11,984 nt of DNA. It comes from Prevotella sp. UBA3837. Lineage in GTDB: Bacteria > Bacteroidota > Bacteroidia > Bacteroidales > Bacteroidaceae. The translations under genes and the position numbers were made by a program. Of this stretch, positions 11,984 through 11,984 are shown one piece after another (the first letter of the stretch is position 1; each line of letters begins with the position of its first letter). Below the pieces are notes generated by a model. It saw only the letters and a list, made by a program, of their open reading frames with translations. It made no database searches and was not told the origin of the DNA. The stretch spans positions 31,355-43,338 of the forward strand of contig DGHX01000007.1 of NCBI GenBank assembly GCA_002392835.1, in the 5' to 3' direction.

Positions 11984-11984
11984 A

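Larger units (their letters stand above)
11321..11984. other. AT-rich region without a convincing gene, rich in repeats
   Basis: About 660 bp upstream of the last promoter, clearly richer in A and T than the coding part of the window. The two short minus-strand open frames here (11298-11540 and 11585-11776) look accidental: one crosses the promoter and poly-C tract, the other is built from the tandem palindromes. What the region does hold is repeats, listed separately: a C-rich direct repeat, an inverted repeat pair bounding 397 bp, six copies of a 9-bp word, and a central array of three palindromes. A T10 tract (11895-11904) lies directly outside the right inverted repeat. Confidence 0.7.

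Overview
The window looks like the chromosome of a GC-rich member of the Bacteroidales, most likely Prevotellaceae (Prevotella or a close relative). Three things point there: five promoters of the Bacteroidetes type (TTTG, 20 nt, TAnnTTTG); an argR-GNAT-argG gene order; and a set of secreted proteins ending in the 'YNLxGQxVxxxxKGLYIxxGKK' tail typical of this group. Every supported gene lies on the minus strand, so transcription runs from high to low coordinates.

Region 1 (1-2112) is the start of an arginine operon. From its promoter it reads argR, a GNAT acyltransferase, then argG (argininosuccinate synthase, cut by the window edge). The GNAT is probably the acylglutamate synthase of the pathway. 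A small palindrome in the argR leader is a candidate autoregulatory site.

Region 2 (2140-7978 and 9643-11320) holds five secreted multidomain proteins. Each has a signal peptide, a variable set of extracellular modules (beta-sandwich or carbohydrate-binding-like domains, bacterial Ig-like, chitobiase C-terminal-like, OB-fold, helical bundle), and nearly the same roughly 25-residue C-terminal tail. Two form an operon (3456-4643 then 2198-3427), both carrying an OB-fold. The others are single genes or sit behind the nuclease gene. Their ligands cannot be read from the sequence.

Region 3 (8026-9624) is an AAA-ATPase/PD-(D/E)XK nuclease-family gene inserted among the secreted genes. It has an apparently leaderless promoter, and the secreted gene at 6566-7972 lies 53 bp downstream with no promoter that I can find.

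Four strong hairpin terminators (2140-2166, 4743-4775, 6498-6535, 9643-9677) each sit directly against the -33 box of the next transcription unit, giving a repeated compact terminator-promoter module.

Region 4 (11321-11984) is AT-rich and has no convincing gene. It contains 25-bp inverted repeats (23/25 match) bounding 397 bp, six copies of ATGAATAGA/TCTATTCAT in mirrored order, three 17-bp palindromes at an exact 22-bp period in the centre, and a C-rich 20-bp direct repeat outside the inverted repeats (18/20 match). This nested, near-symmetric layout resembles a MITE or a relic of a transposon and is the least explained part of the window.
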